This document shows, piece after piece, positions 16,983 through 23,730 of a stretch of 64,000 nt of DNA. Every line of letters starts with the position of its first letter. Positions within the stretch are counted from its first letter, which is position 1. Origin of the DNA: Bacillota bacterium. Lineage in GTDB: Bacteria > Bacillota > Limnochordia > Darwinibacteriales > DTU012. Under the pieces are notes generated by a model that did no database searches, was not told where the DNA came from, and saw nothing but the letters and a program-made list of their open reading frames with translations. Where the stretch lies: NCBI GenBank assembly GCA_012837335.1, contig DURM01000064.1:1-64000 (forward strand), in the 5' to 3' direction. The translations under genes and the position numbers were made by a program.

Positions 16983-17855
16983 ATGCAGAATAATATCATT
17001 GTGCGTGGAATCGGAGGCTTCTATGATGTGCTCACACGGGATGCGAAGGTGATCCGGTGCAAGCTGAGGGGAAGACTCCGCCTTACCATGGATAGAGTGC
17101 TGGTTGGCGATTGGGTGGAAGTGACACCTCTCAATGATGAAGAGGGCGTGATTGAAGAGATCCTGCCCCGAAAGAATGAGCTGGTTCGTCCTGCCATCGC
17201 CAATGTGGACCAGGCTGTAGTTGTGCTGGCCTGCTCCGATCCTAAACCGGATTGGCTGTTTTTAGACCGGCTGTTAGTTTTGATTGAAGCGAACGGCTTA
17301 GAGCCGGTAATCTGCTTCAACAAGAGTGACCTGATTGATGAGATTGAGGGGTATTTAGATATTATTGAGATTTACCGGGCTGCGGGCTATCCAGTTGTGA
17401 TTACCAGCGCTGCTGCGGGAGAGGGAATCGAAGAGCTGAGAACGCTGCTTAAAGATCGGGTCAGCACTTTTGCCGGTCCGTCAGGGGTCGGCAAATCTTC
17501 ACTGCTGAATAAGATCGAGTCAGGGCTCGAACTGGCCGTGGGAGCGATCAGCGCTAAGTTAAGAAGGGGAAAGCATACAACCAGACAGGTAGAGCTGATT
17601 CAGCTTTCATTTGGCGGACTTGTTGCTGATACACCCGGATTCTCTCAGCTGAGTCTAACTGGGATCAAGCCCCAAGAACTGCAGCAGTATTTTCCTGAGT
17701 TCTACGAAGCATCGTTCGACTGCAAGTTTAGAGGCTGCATGCATGTCAAGGAGCCGGATTGCGCTGTAACAGAGTTGGTTAATTCTGGTAAGATTTCCAA
17801 GCTGCGCTATCAGAATTACCTAACACTGCTGGAAGAAATAGAGCAGATGAGGTGA
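16983..17855 (+). CDS. rsgA: Ribosome small-subunit assembly GTPase RsgA
   Basis: Circularly permuted GTPase that helps mature the 30S subunit. 290 aa. An N-terminal OB fold is followed by NKSD (G4), SAA (G5), then GPSGVGKSS (G1, residue 165 on) and DTPGFS (G3), the permuted order expected. The C-terminal zinc knuckle is visible as CKFRGCMHVKEPDC. prkC-rsgA-rpe is the conserved order in Firmicutes. Its stop overlaps the leader of rpe. Confidence 0.96.
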   Translation: MQNNIIVRGIGGFYDVLTRDAKVIRCKLRGRLRLTMDRVLVGDWVEVTPLNDEEGVIEEILPRKNELVRPAIANVDQAVVVLACSDPKPDWLFLDRLLVLIEANGLEPVICFNKSDLIDEIEGYLDIIEIYRAAGYPVVITSAAAGEGIEELRTLLKDRVSTFAGPSGVGKSSLLNKIESGLELAVGAISAKLRRGKHTTRQVELIQLSFGGLVADTPGFSQLSLTGIKPQELQQYFPEFYEASFDCKFRGCMHVKEPDCAVTELVNSGKISKLRYQNYLTLLEEIEQMR

Positions 17856-17860
17856 GCAGA

Positions 17861-18505
17861 ATGGAGAGAATCGCAGTATGTCCATCAATTCTTGCCGCAG
17901 ATTTTACCCAGTTAGGAGCTGAGCTGGAGCGGGTTAAAAACGCTGATTATATTCATATTGATATTATGGACGGCCATTATGTGCCCAATCTCAGTTTTGG
18001 TCCGATGATTGTTAAGGCTGTTCAAACCGTTGTTGAGATTCCGTTGGATGTGCACTTGATGGTGACCAATCCCGAGGATTATCTTGATGTTCTGCTGCCC
18101 ATGCAGCCAGGATTTATTACTGTTCATTATGAAACCTGCACCCATCTGCAGCGTACTTTGAGTAAAATCAGGGCGGAAGGGGTTAGGGCAGGTGTAGCCC
18201 TTAATCCCCACACACCTGTCTCTGGATTGGAGTATGTGCTGGATGATTTGGATCTGATTTTAGTAATGACTGTTAACCCCGGATATGGAGGGCAGCAGTT
18301 TATTCCCAGCATGTACCAGAAAATTCGCGACGCCCGGAGCCTAATCGGGGAACGAACGATCAGGCTGCAGGTGGATGGTGGAATCAGTTTAGAGAATATC
18401 GGCAGGATTGTGGAGGCTGGTGCCGACACCATTGTGGCCGGGTCAGCTGTCTTTCACGCTGATGATCCAGCCGCTTATATTGACCAGCTGCGAGCCGCAC
18501 AGTAA
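17861..18505 (+). CDS. rpe: Ribulose-phosphate 3-epimerase
   Basis: Interconverts ribulose-5-phosphate and xylulose-5-phosphate in the pentose phosphate pathway. 214 aa TIM barrel. Motifs: HIDIMDGHYVPN, DVHLMV, NPGYGGQ and VDGGI, with the metal-binding His and Asp residues retained. The ATG at 17861 has GAGGTGA 5 nt upstream (17849-17855); the in-frame GTG at 17852 lies inside that site. The stop codon falls in the loop of an intrinsic terminator that closes the rlmN-to-rpe unit. Confidence 0.96.
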   Translation: MERIAVCPSILAADFTQLGAELERVKNADYIHIDIMDGHYVPNLSFGPMIVKAVQTVVEIPLDVHLMVTNPEDYLDVLLPMQPGFITVHYETCTHLQRTLSKIRAEGVRAGVALNPHTPVSGLEYVLDDLDLILVMTVNPGYGGQQFIPSMYQKIRDARSLIGERTIRLQVDGGISLENIGRIVEAGADTIVAGSAVFHADDPAAYIDQLRAAQ

Positions 18506-18517
18506 TGTGCGGTTTTT
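18495..18517 (+). terminator. Intrinsic terminator of rpe
   Basis: Perfect 7-bp stem CCGCACA / TGTGCGG, loop GTAA containing the rpe stop codon, then five T. It insulates the RNA gene downstream. Confidence 0.88.
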
Positions 18518-18555
18518 AATTTATCCGGTATAATGTAAAGTTATCCGAAATAAGG

Positions 18556-18584
18556 TTGACATATCAGAAAGTTTGTTTTATAAT
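18556..18584 (+). promoter_or_regulatory. Consensus sigma-A promoter of the structured RNA
   Basis: Perfect -35 TTGACA (18556-18561), 17-nt spacer and perfect -10 TATAAT (18579-18584). It is one of the two best promoters in the window. Predicted start is near 18591. Confidence 0.92.
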
Positions 18585-18590
18585 AGTGTT

Positions 18591-18913
18591 GCGGCTCTAA
18601 CAGAGTAGTCGGCGAAGTTGCAGAAATTGCACAGAAAGGCGGTGATGCATGTACATTCTCAATACTAACCCAAGGACTTGCACCCAAAGAAGTGAGATCG
18701 ATTACCACATAGACGCTATCTGTCTAGCACATCTCTTCTCTTGGGTGTGGATATGGGACTCCTTTAACCCAAGCGGATAGATAGCAGTAGCACCTCCGCT
18801 GCAAGTCTGATTCCCATATTAGCGCAGCTTCGTTGGCTATGTGGGCACTCTGGGGCTGTGTCGAAAGTAGTAGCACTAGGCGCCGACCGGGATGGTTGGC
18901 GTCTATTATTTTA
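18591..18913 (+). ncRNA. Candidate structured non-coding RNA of about 320 nt, family not recognised
   Basis: No convincing protein is encoded. The transcript would fold strongly. A 17-bp long-range helix pairs 18605-18621 with 18824-18840. Inside it are hairpin B (18681-18697 with 18732-18747, two bulges, apical stem 18710-18714 / 18722-18726) and hairpin C (18751-18758 with 18812-18819, apical stem 18772-18777 / 18795-18800). A 5-bp helix (18844-18848 / 18858-18862) follows. An 11-bp hairpin (18878-18888 / 18894-18904) with ATTATTTTA makes a terminator. RNase P, tmRNA, SRP RNA and common riboswitch signatures were looked for and not seen. It may be a free RNA or the first part of the thiT leader. 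Confidence 0.68.
18878..18913 (+). terminator. Terminator of the structured RNA
   Basis: An 11-bp stem (18878-18888 with 18894-18904, two G-T pairs), GGGAT loop and an interrupted U tract ATTATTTTA. The imperfect tract may allow readthrough into the thiT leader. Confidence 0.7.
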
Positions 18914-18981
18914 GGTAAATAAAAATTAAAGCAGGAATTCTGCATGATCTAGAGAATAATATAGGCGTGAAACTTAATATT

Positions 18982-19067
18982 CCGCTGGGGGTGCTGGATA
19001 CAGCTGAGAGCAGCGCAAGGCTGCAACCCTTGGAACCTGTCAAGGTAATTCTTGCGGAGGGAAGCGG
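18982..19067 (+). promoter_or_regulatory. TPP riboswitch aptamer (THI element)
   Basis: Closing stem CCGCT (18982-18986) / AGCGG (19063-19067) encloses the conserved thi-box pieces GGGGTGC, GCTGAGAG, ACCCTTGGAACCTG and a GCGGAGGGAAGC end. It binds thiamine pyrophosphate and lies 83 nt before thiT, so it controls thiamine uptake. No separate promoter was found between the upstream RNA's terminator and this element. Confidence 0.94.
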
Positions 19068-19095
19068 TGATGCCTGGATAGAAAGTAATTTTGGA

Positions 19096-19127
19096 AACTG
19101 CGGCTTCACGGCTGCGGTTATTTTTTT
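19096..19127 (+). terminator. Riboswitch-controlled terminator before thiT
   Basis: A 9-bp stem (19096-19104 with 19111-19119, two wobble pairs), then ATTTTTTT. Its position between the TPP aptamer and thiT fits termination at high TPP. Confidence 0.85.
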
Positions 19128-19150
19128 ACCATTTTTTAGGAGGGATTAAT

Positions 19151-19702
19151 GTGAAGCGATTCAGTATCAGTGTACAGGTTGAGACAGCTATTGCCGTAGC
19201 TTTGGCAATCGTTCTCTCATACATCAAGTTTTTTCAAATGCCGCAGGGAGGATCGGTTTCTCTGCAGATGGTTCCCATTGTGCTGCTGGCAGTGAGAAGG
19301 GGACCGAAGGTAGGACTTCTGGGTGGACTGCTTTTCGGTGTTTTGAAAAGCATGCTTAATCCCAGCTTTTATGTTGATCCGGTTCAGCACATCCTGGACT
19401 ACCCAGTTGCGTTTACCGTAATTGGTTTAGTGGGACTGTGGGTAAAATACGGAAAGACACGGAAAGATCTGATCGGCAACGCGGCAGCGGTCTGTTTCGT
19501 GTTCGGACTGCGCTTTCTGGTGCATGTGCTGTCGGGCAAGATCTTCTTCGGAATCTATGCGCCGGAAGGGATGAATCAGTGGTGGTACAGCTTGACCTAC
19601 AACGCAGCCTATCTGCTGCCGGAAATGATTGTAACCCTGGTTGTGGTAATGTTTCTTTTAACCCGGAGGGATCTGGTTGAGGTTGACCAAAATGGAAGAT
19701 AA
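19151..19702 (+). CDS. thiT: Thiamine transporter ThiT (ECF S component)
   Basis: Substrate-binding membrane subunit of an energy-coupling-factor transporter for thiamine; it needs a shared EcfAAT module located elsewhere. 183 aa, about six membrane helices, with the family features GGSVSLQMVPI and HILDYPVAF. The GTG at 19151 has AGGAGGGA 5 nt upstream. It is preceded by a TPP riboswitch, which confirms the substrate. Its last codons overlap the start of thiN. Confidence 0.94.
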   Translation: MKRFSISVQVETAIAVALAIVLSYIKFFQMPQGGSVSLQMVPIVLLAVRRGPKVGLLGGLLFGVLKSMLNPSFYVDPVQHILDYPVAFTVIGLVGLWVKYGKTRKDLIGNAAAVCFVFGLRFLVHVLSGKIFFGIYAPEGMNQWWYSLTYNAAYLLPEMIVTLVVVMFLLTRRDLVEVDQNGR

Positions 19703-20342
19703 ATTCAAGCGGGCTGTGATTATCGGATCCGGGGAAGATGTACCTGGGGAAGCACCAATTATCGCAAAGGATACCCTGGTCATCGCTGCTGACGGAGGTC
19801 TGAAGCAAGCATATCAGTGGGGCTTGACCCCCGATTATCTCCTTGGTGATTTTGATTCCCTGGACCTTGGTAGAGAGCAGATTGATCTGCCGGCAGACAG
19901 GATTATTCGCTTTCCGGTAGAGAAAGATCAAACTGATCTGGAGCTGGCGGTGGATTTTGCCCTCGCCCGCGGCGTCGACGAGATTATCCTTACCGGAGCG
20001 TGGGGCGGCAGCATCAGCCACAGCTTGGGCAATCTGGAACTTTTGTATCTTTTAGCACAAAAACAGATCCAGGCTGAGATCATCACCAATTCAGCCCGCA
20101 TCTATACAGTTAAGGGCGAGCTAAAGCTTGAGCTGCCAACTGATAGCCGCATCTCATTGGTACCCCTCAGTGAAACTGCAGCGGGTGTTACTACTAAGGG
20201 ATTGTATTATCCGCTGCGGGATGCGGTAGTGGCTAAAGGAAGCACATGGACGATCGGTAATAAAACGGTGGAAAAATGCATACAAATAAGCTGTACATCG
20301 GGAATTCTCATAGCAGTGGTTGAATTGAAAAACCCCAGGTAA
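19692..20342 (+). CDS. thiN: Thiamine pyrophosphokinase ThiN
   Basis: Converts imported thiamine to TPP using ATP. 216 aa. The N-terminal catalytic domain contains ADGGLK, PDYLLGDFDSL and KDQTDLELA, the nucleotide and metal-binding motifs of the family; a C-terminal beta-rich thiamine-binding domain follows. It overlaps thiT by 11 bp, so import and activation are co-expressed under riboswitch control. In Bacillus thiN follows rpe directly and is followed by spoVM and rpmB; here thiT and the RNA are interposed, and no spoVM is visible before rpmB. Confidence 0.95.
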   Translation: MEDKFKRAVIIGSGEDVPGEAPIIAKDTLVIAADGGLKQAYQWGLTPDYLLGDFDSLDLGREQIDLPADRIIRFPVEKDQTDLELAVDFALARGVDEIILTGAWGGSISHSLGNLELLYLLAQKQIQAEIITNSARIYTVKGELKLELPTDSRISLVPLSETAAGVTTKGLYYPLRDAVVAKGSTWTIGNKTVEKCIQISCTSGILIAVVELKNPR

Positions 20343-20361
20343 TAACGCTTACCTGGGGTTT
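20331..20361. terminator. Bidirectional terminator between thiN and rpmB
   Basis: A perfect 12-bp stem (20331-20342 with 20349-20360) and a 6-nt loop. The minus-strand side is followed by TTTTT, making it a good terminator for rpmB; the plus-strand T run is short. Confidence 0.82.
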
Positions 20362-20384
20362 CGATCTCAATTTTAGCTAAGGGG

Positions 20385-20576
20385 TTAAATGACTCTCTCG
20401 ATTTTGTTGCTTTTAATGCATCGAGTACAGACATAGGCACGCCGGGGAACCCCTTTAATCATCACACGGATTTTTTGAAGATTTGGTTTCCATGTGCGGC
20501 GATTCTTATTCATTGCATGACTGCGTGTGTTGCCAAATGCAGTACCTTTGTCACAAACAATACATTTTCTTGCCAT
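20385..20576 (-). CDS. rpmB: 50S ribosomal protein L28
   Basis: 63 aa large-subunit protein. It carries two CxxC pairs (CIVC near residue 5 and CTRC near 54), the zinc-binding form of L28, with the conserved SHAMNKNRRTWKPN core. The ATG at 20576 has AAAGGGGG 8 nt upstream; a longer frame upstream has no support. It is transcribed opposite to its neighbours from its own promoter. Confidence 0.96.
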   Translation of the reverse strand: MARKCIVCDKGTAFGNTRSHAMNKNRRTWKPNLQKIRVMIKGVPRRAYVCTRCIKSNKIERVI

Positions 20577-20631
20577 AGCGTTAACCCCCTTTAACTCTTC
20601 GTTCCCTGTGCATAAAACGCCACTGTTATTC

Positions 20632-20660
20632 ATTGTAGCACAGCGAATCTCAGTTTGCAA
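20632..20660 (-). promoter_or_regulatory. Sigma-A promoter for rpmB
   Basis: On the minus strand, -35 TTGCAA (20655-20660), 17-nt spacer, -10 TACAAT (20632-20637). It is divergent from the yloU promoter, with the two -35 elements 11 bp apart. Confidence 0.72.
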
Positions 20661-20671
20661 GCTAAAAATAC

Positions 20672-20700
20672 TTTACAATTACACTCATAACGGATAAAAT
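20672..20700 (+). promoter_or_regulatory. Sigma-A promoter for yloU-fakA-fakB
   Basis: -35 TTTACA (20672-20677), 17-nt spacer, -10 TAAAAT (20695-20700). Predicted leader is about 40 nt. Confidence 0.65.
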
Positions 20701-20747
20701 GAAGCTAGTATAAAATTGCTTTGGTAAATTTAGGGGGGATATTGTTG

Positions 20748-21119
20748 ATGACCCAAAAGATTCAGACTGAACTCGGAACAATCAATATCAGCGAAGAGGT
20801 CATTGCTGTTATCTGCGGAGTAGCAGCCATGGAGTGTTATGGATTGGTTGGAATGGCCTCCCGCAATGTGCAGGATGGAATCACTGATCTGCTGCGCAAA
20901 GATTACTATGAGCGCGGCGTTGATGTTCAGTATATTGAAGATGATAAAGTGAGTGTTACACTTTATATTGTGGTGGAATACGGAGTGAAAATCTCTGAAG
21001 TGGCCCGCAACATCCAAGAGCGGGTCAAGTATGCTGTTGAAAACACGCTGGGACTGCAGGTAGTCAGCATTGATATTCGCGTGCAGGGTGTTAGAGTAAC
21101 AGATGCGAAACGAAAGTGA
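20748..21119 (+). CDS. yloU: Asp23/Gls24 family envelope-stress protein (YloU-like)
   Basis: 123 aa cytoplasmic protein of the Asp23/Gls24 family, with the family core ECYGLVGMAS and a C-terminal VQGVRV. Members are linked to cell-envelope homeostasis; the mechanism is not settled. The ATG at 20748 has AGGGGGGAT about 8 nt upstream. It immediately precedes the fatty acid kinase gene, the conserved rpmB/yloU/yloV arrangement of Firmicutes, with rpmB divergent. Confidence 0.92.
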   Translation: MTQKIQTELGTINISEEVIAVICGVAAMECYGLVGMASRNVQDGITDLLRKDYYERGVDVQYIEDDKVSVTLYIVVEYGVKISEVARNIQERVKYAVENTLGLQVVSIDIRVQGVRVTDAKRK

Positions 21120-21135
21120 GCAGGAGGATAAGAAA

Positions 21136-22809
21136 TTGCAAGTACTAAATGGGGTAGAACTCAAAAGGATTATTACAGCGGCGGCGCAGGTGTTGGATGA
21201 TCATAAAGAAGAAGTCAATGCTCTCAATGTGTTTCCAGTTCCGGATGGAGATACAGGCACTAACATGGCATTGACCTTAAAGGCTGCTGTTCGCGATTTA
21301 GATAATTTAGAAACCGATACTGTTTCTAAGGTTGCATCCACCATCGCCCGCGGTTCGCTGATGGGTGCCAGAGGCAACAGCGGTGTAATTTTATCCCAAT
21401 ATTTTCGTGGATTCAGCGATGGTTTAGCCAATCTCCAAACAGCGAACGGCCCTCAGCTTGCCCAAGCATTCAACCAGGCTGCTAAAACAACTTATAAAGC
21501 GGTGATGAAGCCGGTAGAAGGCACCATGCTTACTGTCGGACGCGCTGTTGCTGAAGCATGTATGGAAGCTGTTCAAAACGAGGAGTTGTCGCCGGTTGAG
21601 GTGTGGGGAATCGGTGTTGAAGCTGGTGCAAAAGCCCTAGCTAACACTCCCAACATTCTGCCGGTACTGAAAGAAGCCGGTGTAGTGGACGCTGGCGGCA
21701 AAGGCCTGCTTTTAGCGCTGGAGGGAGCGTATAAAGCGTTAATCGGCGAACTCGATTTAAAAACAGTCACGGAAAAACCAGCTGCAGCTGTTGTGCAGCC
21801 GCAGGAAGGCATTACCCGAATCGATGGGGTGCTGGTTAACAAGTACTGCACCGAGTTTATCATTAAAGGCAGCAATCTTAAGGTCGAGGAGATCAAAAAG
21901 ACCCTCGAACCCCAGGGCGAATCCATGCTGGTAGTTGGCGATGAATTGGTAGTTAAGGTACACATTCACACCGACCATCCTGGAAAAGTATTGGAATACT
22001 GCAGTCAGCTTGGTGATTTGACTGAGATCGCCATCGATAATATGAAGCTTCAGAACGAAACGATAACCGAAACCGAGGACAATCACAGCAGTAATGTGGT
22101 TTCATTTCCGCTCAATAAAGTTAACTCCGCAGCTAATGCTCAGAGTGAGCCGAAACCCATCGGTATTGTGGCTGTTGTACCCGGTGACGGTTTGACGGAG
22201 ATTTTTACCAGCCTTGGTGTAGACTATATCATTCACGGCGGGCAGACCATGAATCCCAGCACGGAAGAAATCGTTCGCGCTGTGGAAGAGATCAATGCCG
22301 AAACAGTGATCATTCTGCCCAACAATAAAAACGTGATTTTTTCAGCCAATCAGGCCAAAGAGCTGTGTGAGAAGAGGGTGGAAGTGATTCCTACCAAGAC
22401 AATTCCCCAGGGTATTGCTGCCATGGTTGGCTTTGCAGAGCACTGCGATGCAGAAGAAAATCTCGAGTCAATGGAAGCGGAGATTGCCAATGTCCGCTCC
22501 GGTGAGATTACTTTTGCAGTTCGCTCCACTAAAGCGGGCGAGTTGGATATTGAGGAACAGGATTATATCGGACTGGCTGAAGGTAAAATCGTGACAGCCG
22601 GACGTTCACTTACAGCGGTTGGACTTGAACTGCTGGAAAAACTTGTTGACGATGATTCATCCCTGATCAGCATTTATGTAGGAAATGATCAGGATATGCA
22701 GGCAGCTGAGGAGTTCAAGGCAGAAGTTGAGGCCAAATTTGACTTTTGCGAAGTGGAGCTGTACCATGGAGGTCAACCACTGTACTATTACATCATGTCA
22801 GTGGAGTAA
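21136..22809 (+). CDS. fakA: Fatty acid kinase ATP-binding subunit FakA (DAK domain, YloV)
   Basis: FakA phosphorylates fatty acids carried by a FakB protein, giving acyl phosphate for phospholipid synthesis. 557 aa. The N-terminal DhaL domain (about 1-200) has the Mg-ATP motif NVFPVPDGDTGTN (Asp residues from 37), followed by a middle domain and the C-terminal DAK-like domain typical of YloV. The TTG at 21136 is chosen because AGGAGG lies 8 nt upstream. A DegV/FakB gene follows after 18 nt, supporting the role, and plsX lies 11 kb downstream. Confidence 0.93.
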   Translation: MQVLNGVELKRIITAAAQVLDDHKEEVNALNVFPVPDGDTGTNMALTLKAAVRDLDNLETDTVSKVASTIARGSLMGARGNSGVILSQYFRGFSDGLANLQTANGPQLAQAFNQAAKTTYKAVMKPVEGTMLTVGRAVAEACMEAVQNEELSPVEVWGIGVEAGAKALANTPNILPVLKEAGVVDAGGKGLLLALEGAYKALIGELDLKTVTEKPAAAVVQPQEGITRIDGVLVNKYCTEFIIKGSNLKVEEIKKTLEPQGESMLVVGDELVVKVHIHTDHPGKVLEYCSQLGDLTEIAIDNMKLQNETITETEDNHSSNVVSFPLNKVNSAANAQSEPKPIGIVAVVPGDGLTEIFTSLGVDYIIHGGQTMNPSTEEIVRAVEEINAETVIILPNNKNVIFSANQAKELCEKRVEVIPTKTIPQGIAAMVGFAEHCDAEENLESMEAEIANVRSGEITFAVRSTKAGELDIEEQDYIGLAEGKIVTAGRSLTAVGLELLEKLVDDDSSLISIYVGNDQDMQAAEEFKAEVEAKFDFCEVELYHGGQPLYYYIMSVE

Positions 22810-22827
22810 AAAAGGGAGGTATCAGCT

Positions 22828-23679
22828 ATGCCAAGAATCCATATTGTAACCGATAGCGGCAGTGATTTACCGAAATCGACGAAGGAACAGTACAATATTC
22901 ATGTAGTCCCTTTAAGCATTCAGTTTGGCGAGGAAATCTACCGCGATGGTGTGGAGCTGAGCGCAGAGCAGTTCTATCAGCGGCTGGCCGAATCGGCCGA
23001 TCTGCCCAGTACCTGCCAACCCTCTCCCGCGGATTTTGTTAAGTGTTATGAAGAGATTTCTGAACCAGGCGACGAGATTATCTCGATCCATTTAAGCAGC
23101 AAGTTAAGCGGCACTTACCAATCAGCTGTTTTGGCAACAACTATGGTTGAGGATCGCAAGATTCATGTGATTGATACCAAAGCAGCATCGATGGGGATTG
23201 GACTGGTAGTAGTAGCAGTTGCAGAAGCAGTTCAAAACGGAGCATCGGTTCAGGAAGCGGTTGAACTGGCAGAGCGGGTAATCGATGAGCTCAATGTCTA
23301 CTTTGTAGTTGACACGCTGGAGTATCTGCGGCGCAACGGCCGGATTGGCGCTGCGTCAGCATTGGTTGGTTCTCTGTTGAACATCAAGCCGGTGTTAACG
23401 CTGGAAAATGGCATCGTTACTCCCTTCGATAAAGTGCGCGGCAAAGCGAAAGCTGTAAGAAAAATCTATGATCTGCTAAGCGATTACGCTAAAGCGAGAC
23501 CAGGACAGAAAATCCGCATTGGGCTGTCTCATGGTAATACAATGGAGGAAGCTCAGCGGGTAATAGATAAAATTAGAGAAGAGTTTTCCAATTATGATTT
23601 AATTGTAGAACTGGTTGGACCCACTATTGGAGTGCACGCCGGACCCGGTACAGTCGCTCTGATGTGGTATTCAATGTAA
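22828..23679 (+). CDS. fakB: DegV family fatty-acid-binding protein FakB
   Basis: 283 aa. DegV/EDD fold, which holds a fatty acid and presents it to FakA. Signatures are TDSGSDLP at the N-terminus, STCQPSP (about 62-68), LSSKLSGTYQSA and a C-terminal HAGPGT. The start has GGGAGG upstream. Adjacent to fakA, so very likely its partner subunit; which acyl chain it prefers cannot be read. An intrinsic terminator follows, ending the yloU-fakA-fakB unit. Confidence 0.93.
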   Translation: MPRIHIVTDSGSDLPKSTKEQYNIHVVPLSIQFGEEIYRDGVELSAEQFYQRLAESADLPSTCQPSPADFVKCYEEISEPGDEIISIHLSSKLSGTYQSAVLATTMVEDRKIHVIDTKAASMGIGLVVVAVAEAVQNGASVQEAVELAERVIDELNVYFVVDTLEYLRRNGRIGAASALVGSLLNIKPVLTLENGIVTPFDKVRGKAKAVRKIYDLLSDYAKARPGQKIRIGLSHGNTMEEAQRVIDKIREEFSNYDLIVELVGPTIGVHAGPGTVALMWYSM

Positions 23680-23685
23680 GATTAG

Positions 23686-23710
23686 ACCCCTGGGGAAACC
23701 TAGGGGTTTT
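23686..23710 (+). terminator. Intrinsic terminator after fakB
   Basis: Stem ACCCCT(GG) / (CC)TAGGGGT with a GGAAA-type loop and TTTT. Confidence 0.8.
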
Positions 23711-23730
23711 GGCTGTAATGGAGGTGGGCA

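Noticed and set aside
18649-18780. Open frame of about 43 codons (ATG 18649) inside the structured RNA, behind an AAAGGCGGTGA-like site
   Set aside because: The translation has no recognisable pattern, overlaps strong stems, and is better explained by RNA structure. A leader peptide cannot be fully excluded.
18591-18913. Identity as RNase P RNA, tmRNA, SRP RNA or 6S RNA
   Set aside because: The conserved GAGGAAAGTCC core of RNase P, the tmRNA ends and tag frame, and the SRP GGAAG apical motif are absent, and the layout does not match the 6S single long bubble hairpin.
20331-20660. spoVM-like microgene between thiN and rpmB, as in Bacillus
   Set aside because: The space between thiN and rpmB holds a terminator and no short frame with an SpoVM-like amphipathic sequence; rpmB is on the opposite strand.
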